NCBI GenBank assembly: GCA_021805275.1
Contig: JAJZFQ010000150.1
Location: 1 to 17,464, forward strand
Source: Pseudomonadota bacterium
GTDB taxonomy: Bacteria; Pseudomonadota; Gammaproteobacteria; Steroidobacterales; Steroidobacteraceae
DNA: 17,464 nt
Direction: 5' to 3'
Below the pieces are notes generated by a model that had not been told where the DNA came from, made no database searches, and worked only from the letters and a program-made list of their open reading frames with translations. Of this stretch, positions 16,001-17,464 are shown one piece after another (positions within the stretch are counted from its first letter, which is position 1; each line of letters opens with the position of its first letter). A program made the translations under genes and the position numbers.

Positions 16001-16271
16001 CCTGACCAGCAACGCCGGCTCTTCGGAGTCGACGCTGTGGGTGCCGGACGGGATCCACGAGAAACTGCTCTCGCTCGAGGGACTGCTCTGGGGCTCCGAT
16101 GTACCGGTGGACGCCGCGACGTTGCGTGAGAAGGCACACTTCGACGCCCAATACCGCAGCGCGCTCGCGGCGTACGATCAGTTCCTCAGCACCTCGGTCG
16201 CGGCCTTCAATCAGTCCATGACCGGGTATGGTCTCTCCGGAGTGGTCGGCGGCCAGCCGCTCGCGCCCTGA
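13044..16271 (+). CDS. Secreted BNR/VPS10-like repeat protein
   Basis: A 1075-residue exported protein. The start is ATG at 13044 with GAGG (13032-13035) 8 bases upstream; the open frame runs much further upstream but only as an out-of-frame overlap of the exporter gene. The signal peptide MQLARSFTVAAACALLAA...AYA is likely cut after A23. From about 83 to 705 there are about eleven Asp-box (BNR) repeats of the S/T-x-D-x-G-x-x-W type, such as FRTDDGGMTW (84-93), VSHDSGAHW, YRTSDGGKHW, YKSVDGGRTW and VSWNAGRRW (697-705). These imply one or two beta-propellers of the sialidase/GH74/sortilin type. THGRGAWILDD follows near 735, then an Ig-like region and a helical C-terminus (about 925-1075). Proteins of this kind are common in Gram-negatives, often annotated as glycosyl hydrolases, without a proven function. 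Confidence 0.9.
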   Translation: MQLARSFTVAAACALLAAPLAYATPAGPQQENAHGRTLLPMPVSARFHFRQIGPALAGGRVTAVAGVPGNPKTYYIGGADGGVFRTDDGGMTWTALFQHQAVASIGALAVDPRNPAVIWIGTGESNVRNDISYGDGVYVSHDSGAHWRHVGLRGTLQISSILVNPHHSGTVLVGAMGNPWKNSTERGVYRTSDGGKHWHRVLYVGPEVGISDMAMDPRNPNIVYAATYRFRREPWHYSSGGPQDAIYKSVDGGRTWTPLRGHGLPSGAVGRIGLAVAPSDPNVVYAVIGSHQGVLWRSDDAGAHWTLVSKDQSVDARPFYFSHIAVDPKNPNHVFALSMRLLASEDGGRTWQRIAHRIHVDNHAIWIDPSGSGRIIEGNDGGVALSLDNGKHWAFLHNIALEQYYHVAAAGGLFYQVCGGLQDNNSWCGPSASKNPLGISDRAWVGFNGDDGIYGMVAADDPNLIYNEGQNGSYFIYNRSEEQLHDIQPFPRDDNGRGADGARYRFAWEAAFAVSPDNPKVLYAGGNVVFRSANRGRTWRVISPDLTRNDRAKQGPSGGPVIQDNSGAEYYDTILTIVPAPSNPQVIWVGTDDGLVQVTRDGGKHWQNVTDHIAHLPAWGRVESIDVSATNPGRALIAVDRHFSGDFRPYLYSTRDYGAHWRSISGNLPAHVYAHVVLRDPHDPNLYYAGLENGLYVSWNAGRRWYKFGLGLPDAAVYDLALQNRTDSLVVATHGRGAWILDDLTPFQQWNAHVAHAALTLFKPMDAVRYWPFSTTEWMGDSAYYGQNPHYGAAFSYYLAHSEHQPGELVIRNASGQVVRTYRGLHKGKAVAMTPALGAPSGEHGQVPWVPGQAGLHRIYWNLHAQGPVRWRSAPKFNRGPHNGALLPPGTYSATVKFGDTSASETFTVVNDPASHGTLSGMTERYEVTESVLHQISQVDVALNHLDGLAAQLKSLKAAVRGLPEQREADAAIATLERARHAALMHLTSNAGSSESTLWVPDGIHEKLLSLEGLLWGSDVPVDAATLREKAHFDAQYRSALAAYDQFLSTSVAAFNQSMTGYGLSGVVGGQPLAP

Positions 16272-16287
16272 GCGCAGCGGCCTGAGC

Positions 16288-16336
16288 GCACCGCGCAGCG
16301 GCGGTGCCCGAGAGGGCGCCCGCCGCTGCGCGGTGC
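16288..16336 (+). terminator. Very strong hairpin after the BNR gene
   Basis: The arms GCACCGCGCAGCGGCGG (16288-16304) and 16320-16336 are perfectly complementary over 17 bp. Inside them GCCC-GAGA-GGGC (16306-16317) forms a second 4-bp stem with a GNRA-type tetraloop. It starts 17 bases after the BNR stop codon. There is no T-tract, so it could be a non-canonical terminator, an mRNA 3'-end protector or a repeat-element unit. Confidence 0.55.
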
Positions 16337-16774
16337 ACGGTGCGCAGATCCCCGGTGGCCTCGCGCCTGGCCCCGTCCGCGGCCTGCGCGCGGCGGGGTG
16401 TGCCGGGAGTCTCGCCGAGGAGGGTCGCTCGGGCGCTCAGTCGGGCGCCGCAGTCGACTCCGGTGGTGAAGCGGTGGCCGCACGGGCCGGCTCCGTCCGG
16501 GCCTGGAGGCTCGCCCCAGGATGTCCGCGAGCGCAAGCGCGGCGGGCACCTCTCTCGGCGGCGCGCAGCGGGGCTGATCAGGATGTCGAGCATCCCGAGC
16601 AGGCCGTCGGGCGGGGCGCGCCTGCCCCCGCGCTTCGTCCCGTCGCGTGCACCGTTCATCGCAATACCCGCCGGGTCACGCACGCCCGCGTTCGGTTGCG
16701 GTGGCATAGTGGCCGCTTTGGATGCCGGCAGATCGCAGAAGTCGGCCCAACCATGATTGATGGAGGGGTATTCC
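16337..16774. other. Intergenic region without recognised gene
   Basis: About 440 bases between the hairpin and the M61 gene. Both strands carry open frames here (for example 16304-16756 on + and 16207-16890 on -), but their translations are Arg/Pro/Ala-rich, resemble no family I know and have no good ribosome-binding sites. I see no tRNA, insertion-sequence end or CRISPR-like repeat. A promoter for the M61 gene should lie in the last part; TTGCGG at 16696-16701 is a possible -35, but no good -10 follows it. Confidence 0.5.
16762..16768 (+). promoter_or_regulatory. Ribosome-binding site setting a GTG start
   Basis: GGAGGGG lies 6 bases before the GTG at 16775 and fixes it as the start of the M61 gene. 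It rules out the nearby ATG at 16753, which is in another frame and lies before the site. Confidence 0.75.
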
Positions 16775-17464
16775 GTGAAGCAATTCCTGATGCGCTCCGC
16801 GTGGGCGGTGACGGCGCTTGGACTGTGCGCAACTGCAGCAGCGCGGGGTCTGATCCCCGAGCCCAACGCCCATGCGGTTCCGTACGCCACTCAAGCCAAT
16901 CCTGAGACGCTGCTGTTGGATGCAAGCACCGCGGGGCGGGGCTTTGCGACCTCCACCATGCGAATCCCGGTCGAGCCCGGTCCGTTCACGTTCGTGTATC
17001 CGAAGTGGATTCCGGGCTACCACTCCCCGCACGGCCCTCTGGTGGACGTCTCGCAGATCAAGGTGAGCGCGAACGGCAAGCCGCTCACCTGGCGCCGCGA
17101 CAAGGTCGACATGTACGCCTTTCACGTCACGGTGCCCGAAGGTGTGCACACGCTCGACGTGCAATTCACGGTGCTGCTGAACAGCGCCGGCAGTCTGCGC
17201 GCCTCGCCCAACGTCGCGGTGCTGACCTGGACGCGGGTGCTCTTCTATCAGAACGACGTCAATTACCACAACTACTACGTCAAGGCGAGCGTGATCCTGC
17301 CGAAGGGCTGGGGCTACAGCACCGCGCTCACCACCGCGAGCCGGGTCGGTGAGCGGGTGAATTTCAAGGAGGAGCCGCTCGCCTATCTCGGTGACTCGCC
17401 GCTCGATATCGGTCGGTATTACAAGAAGGTGCTGCTGTGGCACCACGACCACGCGCACATGTGG
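16775..17464 (+). CDS. M61-type peptidase, N-terminal part (partial)
   Basis: The first 230 codons of a gene running off the right edge. It starts at GTG with an excellent ribosome-binding site. A signal peptide (MKQFLMRSAWAVTALGLCATAAA, 1-23) marks it as exported. The N-terminal beta-domain carries FTFVYPKWIPGYHSPHGPL (71-89), the signature of M61 (glycyl aminopeptidase-type) peptidases, followed by a beta-rich stretch ending at HHDHAHMW. The zinc-binding HExxH and the PDZ domain expected downstream lie outside the window, so catalytic competence cannot be judged. Together with the secreted BNR protein upstream it suggests extracytoplasmic degradation functions, but the hairpin and long gap between them argue against one transcript. 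Confidence 0.82.
   Translation, partial: MKQFLMRSAWAVTALGLCATAAARGLIPEPNAHAVPYATQANPETLLLDASTAGRGFATSTMRIPVEPGPFTFVYPKWIPGYHSPHGPLVDVSQIKVSANGKPLTWRRDKVDMYAFHVTVPEGVHTLDVQFTVLLNSAGSLRASPNVAVLTWTRVLFYQNDVNYHNYYVKASVILPKGWGYSTALTTASRVGERVNFKEEPLAYLGDSPLDIGRYYKKVLLWHHDHAHMW

Noticed and set aside
14073..16151. 692-codon open frame antisense to the BNR protein
   Set aside because: The sense strand has repeated Asp-box motifs and a signal peptide; the antisense product is unrecognisable and Arg/Val/His-rich.
16207..16890. Possible minus-strand gene in the region before the M61 gene
   Set aside because: It overlaps both the BNR C-terminus and the M61 signal peptide, has no recognisable motif, and runs through the strong hairpin.
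1..17464. CRISPR arrays, insertion sequences, tRNA or rRNA genes
   Set aside because: No regularly spaced direct repeats, transposase motifs or RNA-gene signatures were noticed on either strand; a tool-based scan would be needed to exclude small RNAs.

Overview
The window is very GC-rich, densely packed proteobacterial DNA with short intergenic gaps and frequent GTG starts. The family set is a type I sulfide:quinone oxidoreductase (SQR) resembling the Acidithiobacillus ferrooxidans enzyme, a BigR/SqrR-type ArsR regulator, RND pumps with TolC, Kch, a large secreted BNR-repeat protein and an M61 peptidase. It suggests a gammaproteobacterium or relative able to handle reduced sulfur; this placement is inferred from remembered family resemblance, not a search.

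Layout. (1) 2-142 is the C-terminus of an RND permease entering from the left. (2) 153-1031 (-) is a metallo-beta-lactamase-fold hydrolase, divergent from a DODA/LigB-type dioxygenase (about 1053/1080-1895, +), with a perfect 10-bp palindrome between them. (3) 1903-3429 (-) is a two-gene unit: a BigR/SqrR-like repressor, then an Old Yellow Enzyme ene-reductase. (4) Divergently, 3506-10686 (+) is a tight five-gene run: DUF2892 membrane protein, RND adaptor lipoprotein, RND permease, SQR and TolC-type outer membrane channel. A sigma70-like promoter with an ATTAG-N6-CTAAT palindrome in its spacer lies in the shared regulatory gap. (5) 10699-11928 (-) is a Kch-like potassium channel, divergent from a TauE/SafE exporter (12103-12882, +). 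(6) 13044-16271 (+) is a secreted 1075-residue BNR/VPS10-like repeat protein, followed by a 17-bp perfect hairpin and about 440 bases with no recognisable gene. (7) 16775 to the right edge (+) is the N-terminal part of a secreted M61-type peptidase.

How the genes may work together. The main unit is region 3-4. The regulator has two cysteines 66 residues apart, the arrangement remembered for the persulfide-sensing pair of BigR/SqrR. It would repress a complete tripartite efflux pump interleaved with SQR. SQR oxidises sulfide to sulfane sulfur and passes electrons to quinone. The pump would then be a sulfide-induced exporter of a sulfur-derived or sulfide-mobilised compound, with the ene-reductase on the other arm detoxifying electrophiles. 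The regulatory wiring is well supported by sequence; the pump substrate is unknown. The nearby TauE/SafE exporter fits a sulfur theme but is a separate transcription unit.
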